A stretch of DNA of 64,000 bases from Pseudonocardia kujensis (GTDB lineage Bacteria > Actinomycetota > Actinomycetes > Mycobacteriales > Pseudonocardiaceae): NCBI RefSeq assembly GCF_021283305.1, contig NZ_JAJSOK010000026.1, positions 1 through 64,000 on the forward strand, read 5' to 3'. The notes under the pieces are model-generated. The model was not told where the DNA came from and made no database searches. It was given only the letters and a program-made list of their open reading frames with translations. The translations under genes were made by a program, and so were the position numbers. This document shows positions 33,539-42,885 of the stretch, one piece after another; the stretch's first letter is position 1; the number at the start of each line of letters is the position of its first letter.

Positions 33539-34915
33539 CTAGCGCCCAGCGCCGACCCGGTGGGCCGCAGCGGGATGGGAGTCGGGGAGGTGGCGGCCGG
33601 CCCCGCCGAGCCGCTCGCGCAGGGTCTGCCGGCGGTGCGGCCCGGGCGCGATGCCACGACGGCGGAGCTCGGGAAGGAGCAGGTCGATCAGCTCGTCGTA
33701 GGTTCCGGGGTTCAGGTACGACTCCAGCAGGAAGCCGTCGATGCCCGTCGCCTCGGCGTAGTCCTGCATCTGCTGTGCCACCACGTCCGGCGTTCCGTGC
33801 AGCACCAGCCCCCGCAGCCCTCGGGCCTTGAGCTCGTCAAGGATCGCGCGGACCGTCGGGGCGGGGGAGCCGTCGGTCGGCCGGAAGCGGTCGACGTTCG
33901 ACTGGCCCTGCTGCGCGTCGATGTCGGCAGGTAGCGGCGCGCCCGGGTCGAGTGACAGCAGGTCGATACCGGTGTTGAAGGCGAACTGGGCAGCCGCCGT
34001 CTCGTCGGTAGAGAAGCTGCGGAACGTGGCGTACCGCGTCTCCGCCTCCGCCGTGGTGGGCGCGACGATGATCGTCAGGCCCACGAGCAGGCGGATCGCG
34101 TCCCCGTCGCGACCGAAAGCCTCGGCGCGCGACCGGATGTCCGCAGCCGCCTCTGCGACCCGGGGCACGGTGGTGCCCTGCAGGAAGACGCATTCGGCGT
34201 GGCGGGCGGCGAACTCACGGCCGCGGCCCGAGGACCCGGCCTGGAACAGGACGGGAACCCGCTGGGGCGAGGCCTCCACCGGGAACACGCCCCTGGCGGA
34301 GAAGTAGGGCCCCTTGTGGTCGACGTCGTGCACCCTGGCAGGGTCGGCATACACGCCCGCCTCCTTGTCGGCGAGCACGGCCCCGTCCTCCCAGGACCCC
34401 TCGAGCAGGCGATAGCTCAGCTCCATGTAGTCCTCGGCCATGTCGTACCGGGTGTCGTGCGGGGTGAGCGGACGGCCGAACATTGCCGCGGCGGAAGCGG
34501 CGGACGCGCTGGTCACCACGTTCCACCCGATCCTGCCCCGGGTCAGGTGGTCAAGGGTGGCGTAGCGCCGTGCGTTGGCGTAGGGCTCCTCGAAGACCGT
34601 GGACGAGGTGACGACGATGCCGAGCGTGCTGGTCGCGGCCGCACACACACCGACGACGGCGAACGGGTCGGCTGAGGGGAAGTGCACGGCCGAGCGCACC
34701 GCGGCGTCGGGCACCGCGCCGTCGACGATCGGCATTCCGTAGGAGTCGGCGAGGAAGAGGAAGTCCAGGTCGGCCGCCTCGACTCGCCTGGCGAGCCGGG
34801 TCCAGTGGTCGAGGTCCAGATACCGGGTCGCGACGTTGTCGGGATGGCGCCATGTGGCCCCTGACATCCCGTTGGGATTGAGGTGCTCGAAGACGCCCAG
34901 GGTCAGGGGCTTCAT
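33539..34915 (-). CDS. FMN-dependent monooxygenase, NtaA/SnaA/DszA (LLM) type
   Basis: A 458-residue luciferase-like flavin monooxygenase of the NtaA/SoxA/DszA branch. Visible are DLDHWTRLARRVEAADLDFL near the start, GRIGWNVVTSAS at the FMN site, and FQAGSSGRGREFAARHAECV with the FMN-phosphate contacts. These two-component enzymes use FMNH2 from a separate reductase to oxidise C-N or C-S compounds (nitrilotriacetate, dibenzothiophene sulfone and similar). No flavin reductase is nearby. ATG 34915 follows AGGACA. It diverges from the ABC importer at 35178, which probably brings in its substrate. Confidence 0.92.
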   Translation of the reverse strand: MKPLTLGVFEHLNPNGMSGATWRHPDNVATRYLDLDHWTRLARRVEAADLDFLFLADSYGMPIVDGAVPDAAVRSAVHFPSADPFAVVGVCAAATSTLGIVVTSSTVFEEPYANARRYATLDHLTRGRIGWNVVTSASAASAAAMFGRPLTPHDTRYDMAEDYMELSYRLLEGSWEDGAVLADKEAGVYADPARVHDVDHKGPYFSARGVFPVEASPQRVPVLFQAGSSGRGREFAARHAECVFLQGTTVPRVAEAAADIRSRAEAFGRDGDAIRLLVGLTIIVAPTTAEAETRYATFRSFSTDETAAAQFAFNTGIDLLSLDPGAPLPADIDAQQGQSNVDRFRPTDGSPAPTVRAILDELKARGLRGLVLHGTPDVVAQQMQDYAEATGIDGFLLESYLNPGTYDELIDLLLPELRRRGIAPGPHRRQTLRERLGGAGRHLPDSHPAAAHRVGAGR

Positions 34916-35177
34916 ATCGCGTGTCCTGTCCGAGCCAGCAGGCCCTCGTCGATTTGAACTGACTGATTCACTTATGCGGACGATACCGATCGCTCGGACG
35001 GCGTCAAGGTGGCCGGCGTCTCGCGGCGCCGTAACCAAATGCGACGAGTTGGAAACGCGACGGCAATGTTCTGACTGGAATCTTGTCCGAGCAGTTCACT
35101 TTTTTCGGTAAGTCTCTTCCGCCGACGTCGCCGGGCCTGCACTGCCTCCCCCTCCAGATGCGCTCCCGAGGAGCACG
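34916..35177. promoter_or_regulatory. Divergent promoter region, monooxygenase versus ABC importer
   Basis: A 262-base intergenic region containing both outward promoters. I looked for strong dyads and found none. An AT-rich patch TTGAACTGACTGATTCAC around 34954-34972 is the least GC-rich part and may belong to a promoter. GGAGCACG precedes the ATG of the binding protein. Confidence 0.4.
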
Positions 35178-36278
35178 ATGTCCGACACCATCAGAACGAG
35201 CGCGCCCGCGTCACGACGGCGGTCCCGCGCCCACGGGCTCACTGTGGCGATCGCAGCCGTCCTCTGCGCCGTCCTGCTCGCCGCATGCGGGAGTGGGGGC
35301 TCCGGCAGCTTCGGCTCGTCCGGATACGGCAGCATCGCGCTGCAGCTGTCCTGGATCAAGAACGTCGAGTTCGCCGGCGAGTACTTCGCCACGGAGAAGG
35401 GCTACTACTCCGCTGCCGGGTTCTCGGACGTCAAGCTGCTCGCCGGCGGCGGCCAGACGGGGTCGGTCGAGGCGGTCGTCTCCGGGCAGGCGACCGTCGG
35501 CCTCTCCCAGTCACCGGCCACTGCCCTCTCGATCACGCAGGGCGCTCCACTCAAGATCATCGGTGCCACCTACCAGAAGAACCCGCTGTGCCTGCTCTCG
35601 CTCGAGGACCGCACCCCGATCCGCACGGTCGCCGACCTGCGGGGCAAGCGGATCGGTGTGCAGGCCGGTGCCAACCAGCAGGCCCTCGAGGCGTTCCTGC
35701 GGGCCAACGGAGTGTCGACCTCGGACGTCACGATCGTCCCCACGCAGTACGACATCGCCCCGCTGATCCGTGGTGACTACGACGCGCACGTCTCCTACGT
35801 CACCAACGAGCCGATCCTCGCCGCGCACGAGGGACACCAGCCGGTCGTGCTGCGCCTGGCCGACAACGGTCTGCCCCTGGTCGGTGAGGCACTCATCACC
35901 ACGGACCAGACCATCGCCACCAAGCGGGACATGCTCAAGGCATTCCTGACCGCGGAGATCAAGGGTTGGACCGACGCCGTACGCGACCCGGCGCAGTCGG
36001 CCCGCTATGCCGCCGAGGTGTACGGCAAGGACCAGGATCTCGACGTCGCCGAGCAGACCGAGGAGGCGAATGCCCAGAACGGCCTGGTGCTGAGCCCGGA
36101 CGTCAACGAGAACGGGCTGTTCACGATGACCGACGAACTGGTCGACGAGAACATCAAGGCCCTGGCAGCTGCCGGTGTCGACATCCGACCCGAGCAGCTG
36201 TTCGACCTCAGCCTGCTTAAGGAGGTGTACGCCGAGAACCCGTCACTCGTCCAGCAGTTCGACATCCCCCGGACCTGA
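35178..36278 (+). CDS. ABC importer substrate-binding lipoprotein, NMT1/THI5-like (SsuA/TauA superfamily)
   Basis: A 366-residue exported lipoprotein. Arg-rich residues 12-18 are followed by a hydrophobic stretch and the lipobox LLAACG with Cys37, then an NMT1 domain starting LQLSWIKNVEFAGEYFATEK and GYYSAAGFSDVKLLAGG. Such proteins bind pyrimidine precursors, sulfonates, taurine, riboflavin or similar small molecules outside the membrane. ATG 35178 follows AGGAGCACG. It heads an ATPase/permease/permease operon, and is divergent from a C-N/C-S bond monooxygenase, which hints at the ligand type. Confidence 0.92.
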   Translation: MSDTIRTSAPASRRRSRAHGLTVAIAAVLCAVLLAACGSGGSGSFGSSGYGSIALQLSWIKNVEFAGEYFATEKGYYSAAGFSDVKLLAGGGQTGSVEAVVSGQATVGLSQSPATALSITQGAPLKIIGATYQKNPLCLLSLEDRTPIRTVADLRGKRIGVQAGANQQALEAFLRANGVSTSDVTIVPTQYDIAPLIRGDYDAHVSYVTNEPILAAHEGHQPVVLRLADNGLPLVGEALITTDQTIATKRDMLKAFLTAEIKGWTDAVRDPAQSARYAAEVYGKDQDLDVAEQTEEANAQNGLVLSPDVNENGLFTMTDELVDENIKALAAAGVDIRPEQLFDLSLLKEVYAENPSLVQQFDIPRT

Positions 36279-36289
36279 GCAGGTGAGAG

Positions 36290-37168
36290 ATGACCGTGCA
36301 GACCACACCGCACAGCACACCCCGGCCCCAACCCGGAACGGTTCCCCACGGCTCGCCGACGACGTCGCACCGCGCCGCCGACGGTCCCGGCCAGCGGGGC
36401 ATCGAGATCCACGGTCTGACCAAGGAGTTCCGTCTCGGCCGCAAGGTGGTCCGGGCGCTGGACACGATCGACCTGCACACCGAGCAGGGCGCATTCCTGT
36501 CGCTGCTCGGCCCGTCGGGGTGCGGCAAGTCCACGATCCTGCGGATCCTCGCGGGGCTCGAACAGCCGACCTCCGGCGACGTCCGCATCAACGGCGCCGC
36601 GAGCGGCGAGGTGCAGGGCGAGCACCGACTCGGAATCGCGTTCCAGGACTCGGCGCTGCTGCCGTGGCGCTCGGTCGCCCGCAACATCCGGCTGCCCCTG
36701 GAGGTGGCGGGCCTGCGGCCGGACCGCGCACACATCGACGAGCTGATCGAGCTCGTCGGGCTCCGGGGCTTCGAGGACGCCAAACCCGCCCAGCTCTCGG
36801 GCGGCATGCGCCAGCGCGTCTCGATAGCCCGCGCGCTGGCTGTGCGCCCGACCGTCATGCTGCTCGACGAGCCCTTCGGGGCGCTCGACGACATGACCCG
36901 CCAACGCATGAACGACGAGCTGCTGCGGATCTGGGGGCAGCACCAGACCACCACGCTAATGGTGACGCACGGCATCGCCGAGGCGGTCTACCTGTCCGAC
37001 GTGGTCGCGGTGATGAGCGCGCGACCGGGCCGCATCGCGGAAATGGTGCAGATCGACCTTCCCCGGCCGCGCAGCCCCGAGCTGACCCGCACTCCTGAGT
37101 TCCACGCCTACGTCGACCGGCTCTCGGCCATCCTGTTCGGCGCGAACCGCGCGGCCTCCGATGACTGA
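36290..37168 (+). CDS. ABC importer ATPase (SsuB/TauB type)
   Basis: A 292-residue ABC ATPase with an N-terminal extension of about 35 Pro/Thr-rich residues. Walker A is GPSGCGKST, the Q-loop is in [12 protein letters not shown], the signature is [15 protein letters not shown], Walker B is [13 protein letters not shown] and the switch His is in [10 protein letters not shown]. It powers uptake with the two permeases downstream. The start at 36290 is 11 bases after the binding-protein stop. Its last 8 bases overlap the first permease gene. Confidence 0.95.
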   Translation: MTVQTTPHSTPRPQPGTVPHGSPTTSHRAADGPGQRGIEIHGLTKEFRLGRKVVRALDTIDLHTEQGAFLSLLGPSGCGKSTILRILAGLEQPTSGDVRINGAASGEVQGEHRLGIAFQDSALLPWRSVARNIRLPLEVAGLRPDRAHIDELIELVGLRGFEDAKPAQLSGGMRQRVSIARALAVRPTVMLLDEPFGALDDMTRQRMNDELLRIWGQHQTTTLMVTHGIAEAVYLSDVVAVMSARPGRIAEMVQIDLPRPRSPELTRTPEFHAYVDRLSAILFGANRAASDD

Positions 37169-38018
37169 GCTGCTGACCCGACCGGACGTCGGAACGCCTC
37201 CGCCCTCCCACCGGGTGCGGCGCGACCGTCGTATCCCGGATCCCGTCGGGCGGGTCGGCCCGGCCGCCGGGGTGATCGTGACGGTCGGGCTCTGGTGGCT
37301 GCTGTCGGCCACGCTCACGGCGGGGACCGACTCCGTCCCGTCGCCACCGGAAGTGCTCACTCAGCTGATCCGGGACCTGAGTGACTCCGTGTACTGGAAC
37401 GCCGTCGCGATGACCGGCCTGTCCGCCCTGACCGGGTATGGGATCGGGAGCGCCGTCGCGCTGTCGCTGGCGGTGCTGGTACTGCTGTTGCCGCAGACGG
37501 ACGCGCTCGTCACCCAGATCGCGGTCGTGTGTTCGTGCGTACCGCTCACCGCGGTGGCGCCGCTCGTGACGTTGATGTCGGTGGCCGGCAGCCGCTCGAC
37601 ATCGGTCTTCCTCGCGGCGCTGAGCGTGACGTTCCCGACGGTGATCGGGACCCTGCTCGGCCTGCGGGCGGCCCACGCCACGCAGCTCGACGTCATCCGG
37701 GCCTACGGCGGCAGCCGGTTTACCGAGCTGGTCAAGGTACGGGCCCGCGCGGCCCTGCCGGCCCTGCTCGCCGCCCTGCGGATCGGCGCCCCCGCTGCGT
37801 TCCTGGGTGCTGTGCTAGGCGAGTACTTCCTGGTCGGCGTCGACTCCGGGCTCGGCATCCTCCTACTGGCCGCCCAGGCCACGTCGTCCTCGGTGAAGCT
37901 GTGGGCCGTCGCACTGATCTGCGGCGCGGTTCCCGGCGCCGCGTACTGGCTGGTCGGCCTCCTGGCGAGGGCGGTCGCCCCGTGGAGCGGTGGCGCCGGC
38001 GGGAAGGGACGCCCATGA
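37161..38018 (+). CDS. ABC importer permease 1
   Basis: A 285-residue BPD-transport inner-membrane protein with about six hydrophobic segments. The EAA coupling loop appears as [20 protein letters not shown] near residue 180. It resembles SsuC/TauC permeases. It begins inside the ATPase stop and ends in an ATGA overlap with the second permease. The importer thus has two different permease subunits, which suggests a heterodimeric pore. Confidence 0.93.
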   Translation: MTELLTRPDVGTPPPSHRVRRDRRIPDPVGRVGPAAGVIVTVGLWWLLSATLTAGTDSVPSPPEVLTQLIRDLSDSVYWNAVAMTGLSALTGYGIGSAVALSLAVLVLLLPQTDALVTQIAVVCSCVPLTAVAPLVTLMSVAGSRSTSVFLAALSVTFPTVIGTLLGLRAAHATQLDVIRAYGGSRFTELVKVRARAALPALLAALRIGAPAAFLGAVLGEYFLVGVDSGLGILLLAAQATSSSVKLWAVALICGAVPGAAYWLVGLLARAVAPWSGGAGGKGRP

Positions 38019-38860
38019 CGAGCACCCGCACCACCCGGGCGGCTCCGACCACGGCCCGGACCGCCGCGGTCCTGCTGCGCAGCCTCGGTGTCGCCGCGGT
38101 GACCGTGCTGGCCTCGGCCGTGGTGCTGACGATCATCTGGCAGGTCGTCGCCTCCGGTGCGGCGAACGGCTTCGTCGCCCGCACCCCGCTCGACGTGTGG
38201 CGATATCTCACCATCGACACCGCGCAGGGCACGGCCTCGGCGCACCGGGCGACGATCGTGGCCCTGCTGGGCGTGACCCTCGGACACGCCGCGATCGGGT
38301 TCGCGGTGGGAGTGGGCGGGTCGGTGCTGTTCGCCCTCGCGTTCGTCCTCGCCCGTCCCCTCGAGTTCATGTTCCTCCCGATCGCCATGCTGGCCCGGAC
38401 TGTTCCCTTACTGGCGATGGCGCCGCTCGTGCAGCTGCTGTTCGGCAACGGGCTGCTCACCGCCTCCGTGATCGGCGGGATCGTGGTGTTCTTCCCGGTG
38501 CTGGCGAACGTGTCGCTCGGGCTGCGCTCGTGCTCGCCCGAGACGGTCGACATGATCCGGGCCTACGGTGGTTCCCGGTTCACGGTGCTAGCCGCGGTGG
38601 CCGTACCGACGACGGTGCCCTACTTCCTGGCCGCCCTGCGCATCGCCGTGCCCGGGGCGGTCACCGCGGCCATGCTCTATGAGTGGCTGTTCACCTTCGA
38701 GGGGCTCGGAGCCGCGATCACGATGGCGAAGACGCTGTCCCAGTACGACCTCATCTGGGCGATCGTGGTCCTGGTCACCTTGGTGGCGATCACCCTGTAT
38801 GCGGTCGCCACGCTGCTGGAGCAGCTCGTGCTGGAGCGGTGGGCCGGGTCACCGCCGTGA
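38015..38860 (+). CDS. ABC importer permease 2
   Basis: A 281-residue permease with six predicted membrane segments and the EAA loop [20 protein letters not shown], very similar to the loop in the upstream permease, so the two look like diverged tandem duplicates. ATG 38015 overlaps the previous stop (ATGA); earlier in-frame codons belong to another frame of the upstream gene. It closes the importer operon. Relic DNA follows. Confidence 0.93.
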   Translation: MTSTRTTRAAPTTARTAAVLLRSLGVAAVTVLASAVVLTIIWQVVASGAANGFVARTPLDVWRYLTIDTAQGTASAHRATIVALLGVTLGHAAIGFAVGVGGSVLFALAFVLARPLEFMFLPIAMLARTVPLLAMAPLVQLLFGNGLLTASVIGGIVVFFPVLANVSLGLRSCSPETVDMIRAYGGSRFTVLAAVAVPTTVPYFLAALRIAVPGAVTAAMLYEWLFTFEGLGAAITMAKTLSQYDLIWAIVVLVTLVAITLYAVATLLEQLVLERWAGSPP

Positions 38861-39109
38861 CTCGGCCCGGGTGGGGCCACTCACCCGGGCCAGCACATCG
38901 GCGCCGGTCGAGACGAGTGCTGCGAGGCAAGCGGCGGCGGCGAAAGTCCGGACGGCCCGCTCGCCGCGAGGGCTGCTTTTTGCTTCTACCTGTGGGTTCG
39001 GTGCGAGGAGAAGATCTACCGGCTAGGGCTTTGGCAGTTACCCGATCCCGGCCTTGGCGGCCCGGCTCTTGCCGGGCGCGCGAGAACACCCCCGCCCGGC
39101 CCGCATACC

Positions 39110-39437
39110 GGGCGGTGCCGGTCTCCGGGCCGCGCTGCAGATCGAACAAACGCCCGCAGCGGGCCACGCCGATCCAGGCTCGCGCGGCGGTGACTGCGCT
39201 CGGCGCGGGCGCGGACCGTGCCCGCCCAAGGAGCCCCGCGCACAGCCGCGTCCACGCCTGACACAACCGGATCTCAGCGACCAACCCGGCCGCGAGCATC
39301 AGATATACCACCACCCGCGAGGGCAGCAGCCTTACCCAAGGCTGCGCCGCGCCGTTCTCGGCGAGGGCCGCGTCGACCATCTCGACCGGTACGACCCGGG
39401 TCAGCTCACCCAGACGACCCGGGGGCGGGCTGGCCAT
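39110..39437 (-). pseudogene. IS4-family transposase, N-terminal domain fragment
   Basis: The frame from 39437 reads GRLGELTRVVPVEMVDAALA, then LPSRVVVYLMLAAGLVAEIR and SAVTAARAWIGVARCGRLFD followed by LQRGPE. This is the insertion-element-4 N-terminal domain found in actinobacterial IS4 transposases. The catalytic DDE domain is missing and the frame continues as Arg-rich nonsense. The flanks (38861-39109 and 39438-39698) hold nothing else I can recognise. Confidence 0.7.
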
Positions 39438-39698
39438 TGCCGGCGGGCGCGAGACGAGTACTGACAGAATCCGTGCTCAGCGGAACTCCTGGCGGGTGCT
39501 CGACCACCGTCTGCGATATGCGTTCGTGCAGGTGAGAGTGACGTTCCGGGGCTGGCGATCTTGTTTGATGGTCACCCGCAGAGGTCGTGATCGGTCGTTC
39601 GCGGTGACCAAACGGTGACCGAATGGCGGTCGTCCGGATGCTGGCTACACCCGCCGAAAGTAGCGGGGTGCCAGCCAGCCGACGGGAGTGGAGCCAGA

Positions 39699-40310
39699 TC
39701 ACGACGCGTCGGCGCGAACAGCCGCGAGTGAGTCGATCGTCTTCAGCGCGGCTGCTGTCACCGTGGGTAGGTCGACGTGTGCCGGGTCGACGAGGTATTG
39801 GAGCACGATGCCCCGGATGACGGCTTCGACGACCGTGGCGTGGGCACCGGGGTCGATGTCCGCGCGGATGCTCCCGTCCGCGACTCCCCGCTCGATGCAC
39901 CCTCGTAGGTCGTCACGGAAGCCTTGGTAGACCTCGCGGACCGCGGCCGTGATGGCGCCCTGCTCGCCGATCGAGTCGGTGCCGAGGACGAGCATCACCT
40001 TGGCGGGCCGCGGGTCGACCTCGAAGCGCGTGAGGTAGGCCTCGGCCTGCCCACGGAGCGCCTCGTGCCCGTTCTGCGGAGTGTCGGTGCGGGTGGAATC
40101 CTGGTAACGCTCGCGGATGCTGCGCACCACCGCCTCGACGAGCGTCGCCTTCGTGCCGAAGTGGTAGTTGACCAACCCCCGGCTCAGCCCGGCGACGTCC
40201 TGGATCCGGTTGAAGGTCAGGCGCCGGTAGCCCTCGTCGGCGAGGATCTCGATCGCCGCGCTGATGAGCGTTCGGCGAGCGGCATCGCTGCGCTCGTCCT
40301 GGGTGGACAT
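39699..40310 (-). CDS. TetR-family regulator of the CoA-thioester operon
   Basis: A 203-residue TetR protein. The helix-turn-helix is LTFNRIQDVAGLSRGLVNYH followed by FGTKATLVEAVV, and the C-terminal domain (VLGTDSIGEQGAI, VVEAVIRGIVLQYLVD) resembles TetRs that bind acyl-CoA or fatty-acid-like ligands. ATG 40310 has GGGAGAG upstream; a GTG 18 bases earlier is possible. It follows the thiolase-like gene by 63 bases on the same strand, probably as the last gene of that operon. Confidence 0.9.
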   Translation of the reverse strand: MSTQDERSDAARRTLISAAIEILADEGYRRLTFNRIQDVAGLSRGLVNYHFGTKATLVEAVVRSIRERYQDSTRTDTPQNGHEALRGQAEAYLTRFEVDPRPAKVMLVLGTDSIGEQGAITAAVREVYQGFRDDLRGCIERGVADGSIRADIDPGAHATVVEAVIRGIVLQYLVDPAHVDLPTVTAAALKTIDSLAAVRADAS

Positions 40311-40373
40311 CGTCGGCTGCTCTCCCACGTGGTTCTGCCACCTCCTGGTCGAAGGGTATCCGGCCGCACCGGG

Positions 40374-41522
40374 TCAGGCCGGAGCCGCGAGGACGTGGAC
40401 GACACAGACCGCGCCCAGCCCTACCAGGTGTGCGAGTCCGAGCCGGGCGTCGGGCTGCTGGCGGACACCTGCCTCCCCCCGGAGCTGTCGGGTGATCTCC
40501 GCGATCTGCCCGACACCGGTCGGGCCGATCGGGTGCCCCATGGCAAGCAGTCCTCCGGATGGGCTGACGGCCACGCGGCCACCGATGGCGAACTCGCCGT
40601 CGCGTAGGCAGGACGGTGCGGCGCCCTCCGCGCAGATGCCCATCGTCTCGAGGTATTGGAGCTCCTCGATGGCGAAGGCGTCGTGCAGTTCGACGATGTC
40701 GACGTCGGTCACCGAGACCCCGGCCTCGGTCAGGGCCTGCTGGGTGGTGGCGCCGGTGAGCTCCGCGTCGTAGCTGCGGGTGCCGTAGAGCTGTTCCGAC
40801 TGCTGGGCGCTGGAGAGCACTCGCACCGCGCGCGCGGGGTCGATGCCCAGCCGCCGCATGCCCTCCTCGGACACCACGACGACGGCGGCGGCCCCCTCCC
40901 CGACGGGGCAGCACTCCAGGCGGGTGAGGGCGCCGGCAATGGGCCGGTCCGCGAGGATCTCCTCCAGCGTGCGGCGCTGCTGCCGGTGCGCGAACGGGTT
41001 GTCGGCAGCGTTGTTGTGGTTCTTCAGCGCGACCCGGGCCATGTCCTCGGCACCGGCGCCGCGGGAGCGGAGGTACTCCTCCGCCAGAAGCGCGAAGTGC
41101 ACCGGGGGCGTGGTCAGGCCCTCGTCGAGCGGGGAGATCCCGGTCAGGGTCTCGGCCCGCAGGCCCGGCGCGGCCTTGTCGACGCCGATCGCCATGGCCA
41201 CGTCGGCGAACCCGGCAGCGACGTCGCGCACCGCCAGCCGGAAGGCCGACGAGCCGGAGGCGGAGGCGTTCTCCACCTGGGTCATCGCGATGCCGGTGAC
41301 GCCGAGATGGCGCAGCAGCGGGCGGGACACCGCCATGCCGAGGCGGGTCGAGCCGGTATAGGCGGTCTCGACCTCCGGCCAGGGGACACCCGCGTCGTCG
41401 AGCGCGGCGCGGACCGCGGTCAGCCCGAGGTCGACGAAGCTGGTGTCGGTCGCCCGCTGGAAGCGGTGCAGCCCGATCCCGACGACGTAGACAGGTCGCA
41501 GGTCGCTCAGCAGCACGGCCAT
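40374..41522 (-). CDS. Thiolase-like protein lacking the nucleophilic Cys (SCP2/Ltp2-type, probable retro-aldolase)
   Basis: A 382-residue thiolase-fold protein of the lipid-transfer (SCP-x) branch. The active-site motif that should read ENACASG reads ENASASG, so Ser87 stands where the thiolase nucleophile belongs; the later ELHDAF and AMGHPIGPTG motifs are kept. Proteins of this kind paired with a DUF35 partner (Ltp2 with ChsH2-DUF35 in steroid side-chain breakdown) act as aldol lyases on beta-hydroxyacyl-CoA rather than thiolases. Here the DUF35 gene directly precedes it with a TGATG overlap. The assignment to aldol cleavage is inference from the Cys loss and the pairing. Confidence 0.9.
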   Translation of the reverse strand: MAVLLSDLRPVYVVGIGLHRFQRATDTSFVDLGLTAVRAALDDAGVPWPEVETAYTGSTRLGMAVSRPLLRHLGVTGIAMTQVENASASGSSAFRLAVRDVAAGFADVAMAIGVDKAAPGLRAETLTGISPLDEGLTTPPVHFALLAEEYLRSRGAGAEDMARVALKNHNNAADNPFAHRQQRRTLEEILADRPIAGALTRLECCPVGEGAAAVVVVSEEGMRRLGIDPARAVRVLSSAQQSEQLYGTRSYDAELTGATTQQALTEAGVSVTDVDIVELHDAFAIEELQYLETMGICAEGAAPSCLRDGEFAIGGRVAVSPSGGLLAMGHPIGPTGVGQIAEITRQLRGEAGVRQQPDARLGLAHLVGLGAVCVVHVLAAPA

Positions 41523-41842
41523 CAGTGGTCCCCTCGCACGAAGAGCAGCCCGGCGTCGGTCTCGGTCGCCCGGACCCGGTCCTCGGCCACGACGTCGGCC
41601 GCGAGCAGGGCCCGCACCATGGGGCCCTCCTGCAGGTGGACCGAGCCGATCCGGACGGTCTCGCCGCCGGGTCGGTGCACGGTCACGGCGCCCAGCACGG
41701 TGCCTTCGCCGGTCAGGGGCCTGTCGGCCACGTCGGCGCCGTGCGCGCCGCAGCTCTCGCAGCCGAAGTGCTGCACGGGCGTCGCGACGTGACCGCAGCG
41801 TTCACAGTGGATGCCGCGGAGCGGCAAGAGCGGGGTGGGCAT
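41522..41842 (-). CDS. DUF35/OB-fold acyl-CoA-associated protein with zinc ribbon
   Basis: A 106-residue protein. The rubredoxin-like zinc ribbon has CERCGHV at residues 13-19 and CESCGAH about 15 residues later, followed by an OB-fold (GTVLGAVTVHR ... VRALLAADV). DUF35 partners complete the active site or substrate channel of SCP2-type thiolases and aldolases. ATG 41842 follows GGAGA; a GTG at 41866 overlapping the CoA-transferase stop is an alternative. Its stop overlaps the thiolase-like ATG. The larger frame open upstream belongs to the CoA-transferase. Confidence 0.9.
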   Translation of the reverse strand: MPTPLLPLRGIHCERCGHVATPVQHFGCESCGAHGADVADRPLTGEGTVLGAVTVHRPGGETVRIGSVHLQEGPMVRALLAADVVAEDRVRATETDAGLLFVRGDH

Positions 41843-41862
41843 GTCGTCTCCGTGTTCGGTGG

Positions 41863-42885
41863 TCACCGGCGGACCACGGGGAAGGCGTAGCGGTGCGGGA
41901 CGGTCGAGGTGTCCACCCGCTCGGGCTCGGCCAGGGCGAGGGCCTCGTGGACGTCGAGGACCCGGTGGGCGGGCACCCCGTGCCTCTCGAGACGGGCCAG
42001 GCAGTCCTCGCCGTCGAGCGCGCCGATCGCCGCGCGGAGGGCGGCGTTGATGTCCGCGGCGACCGTGCGGCGGGCTGCCGCCTCGTGCCAGCGGGGGTCG
42101 CGCCAGTTGGCCAGGTCCAGCGCCTCGACGATCCCGGTGAAGAAGTGGTCCTCCATCGCCGCGACGGCGATCGGTACACCGTCCGCGCTCGTGAAGGTGC
42201 CGTAGCCGGCGCGGTCGTGCAGGTAGGCGCGCTGCGCGGCGCGGTCGTCGAGCCCGTAGGCGTGGAAGTCGGCGAGCCGCGGGTTGAGCCAGTGCGCGAG
42301 GCAGGCGGTGATCGAGACGTCGAGGTGGCCGCCGCGGCCGCTCCGGTCGCGCTCGCGGAGCGCGGCCAGCACCGCAACGGCACCGTAGAGCGACGACGAT
42401 AGGTCGGCGACCGGCAGCCCGGGGTTCCAGGCGGGCTGGTCCCCGTCGCCGGCCAGCGAGAGCGCACCGTTCGCCGCAGCGTAGGCGTTGTCGTGCCCGG
42501 GGGCGTCGCGCAGCGGGCCGGTCTGGCCGAAGCCGGAGATCGACACGACCACCAGCCGCGGGTGCCGCGCGCAGCACTCCGCGGGCCCCACACCCAGCCG
42601 GTCAAGCACCCCGGGCCGGAATCCCTCGACCAGCACATCCGCCGCCGCAAGCTCCTCGTGCAGGGCCTGGCGTCCGTCCTCGGTCTTGAGGTCAACCATT
42701 CCGCCGCGCTTGCCGCGACGCAGCATCTCGTAGATGCCGGGCGCGGTCTTGCGGGCGGTGTCCCCGGCGGGCCGTTCGAGCTTAAGGACGTCCGCGCCGA
42801 GGTCCGCGAGCACAGAGGTGAGGAACGGGCCGGGTAGCAGCTCGGACAGGTCGACGACCCGCAGCCCTTCTAGAGCGGACTTCAT
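41863..42885 (-). CDS. CaiB/BaiF (family III) CoA-transferase
   Basis: A 340-residue family III CoA-transferase. It begins LEGLRVVDLSELLPGPFLTS, then ADVLKLERPAGDTAR, then VDLKTEDGRQ, the usual order of the N-terminal Rossmann part. The catalytic Asp is in GGHLDVSITACLAHW. It moves CoA between carboxylic acids, here most likely activating the acid substrate of the operon. It overlaps the ligase gene upstream by four bases. At 340 residues it is at the short end of the family, as is common for BaiF/racemase-like members. Confidence 0.92.
   Translation of the reverse strand: MKSALEGLRVVDLSELLPGPFLTSVLADLGADVLKLERPAGDTARKTAPGIYEMLRRGKRGGMVDLKTEDGRQALHEELAAADVLVEGFRPGVLDRLGVGPAECCARHPRLVVVSISGFGQTGPLRDAPGHDNAYAAANGALSLAGDGDQPAWNPGLPVADLSSSLYGAVAVLAALRERDRSGRGGHLDVSITACLAHWLNPRLADFHAYGLDDRAAQRAYLHDRAGYGTFTSADGVPIAVAAMEDHFFTGIVEALDLANWRDPRWHEAAARRTVAADINAALRAAIGALDGEDCLARLERHGVPAHRVLDVHEALALAEPERVDTSTVPHRYAFPVVRR

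Noticed and set aside
41843..42577. N-terminal extension of the DUF35 gene
   Set aside because: This is a shadow frame within the CaiB CoA-transferase, rich in Arg and Ala, with no DUF35 similarity.
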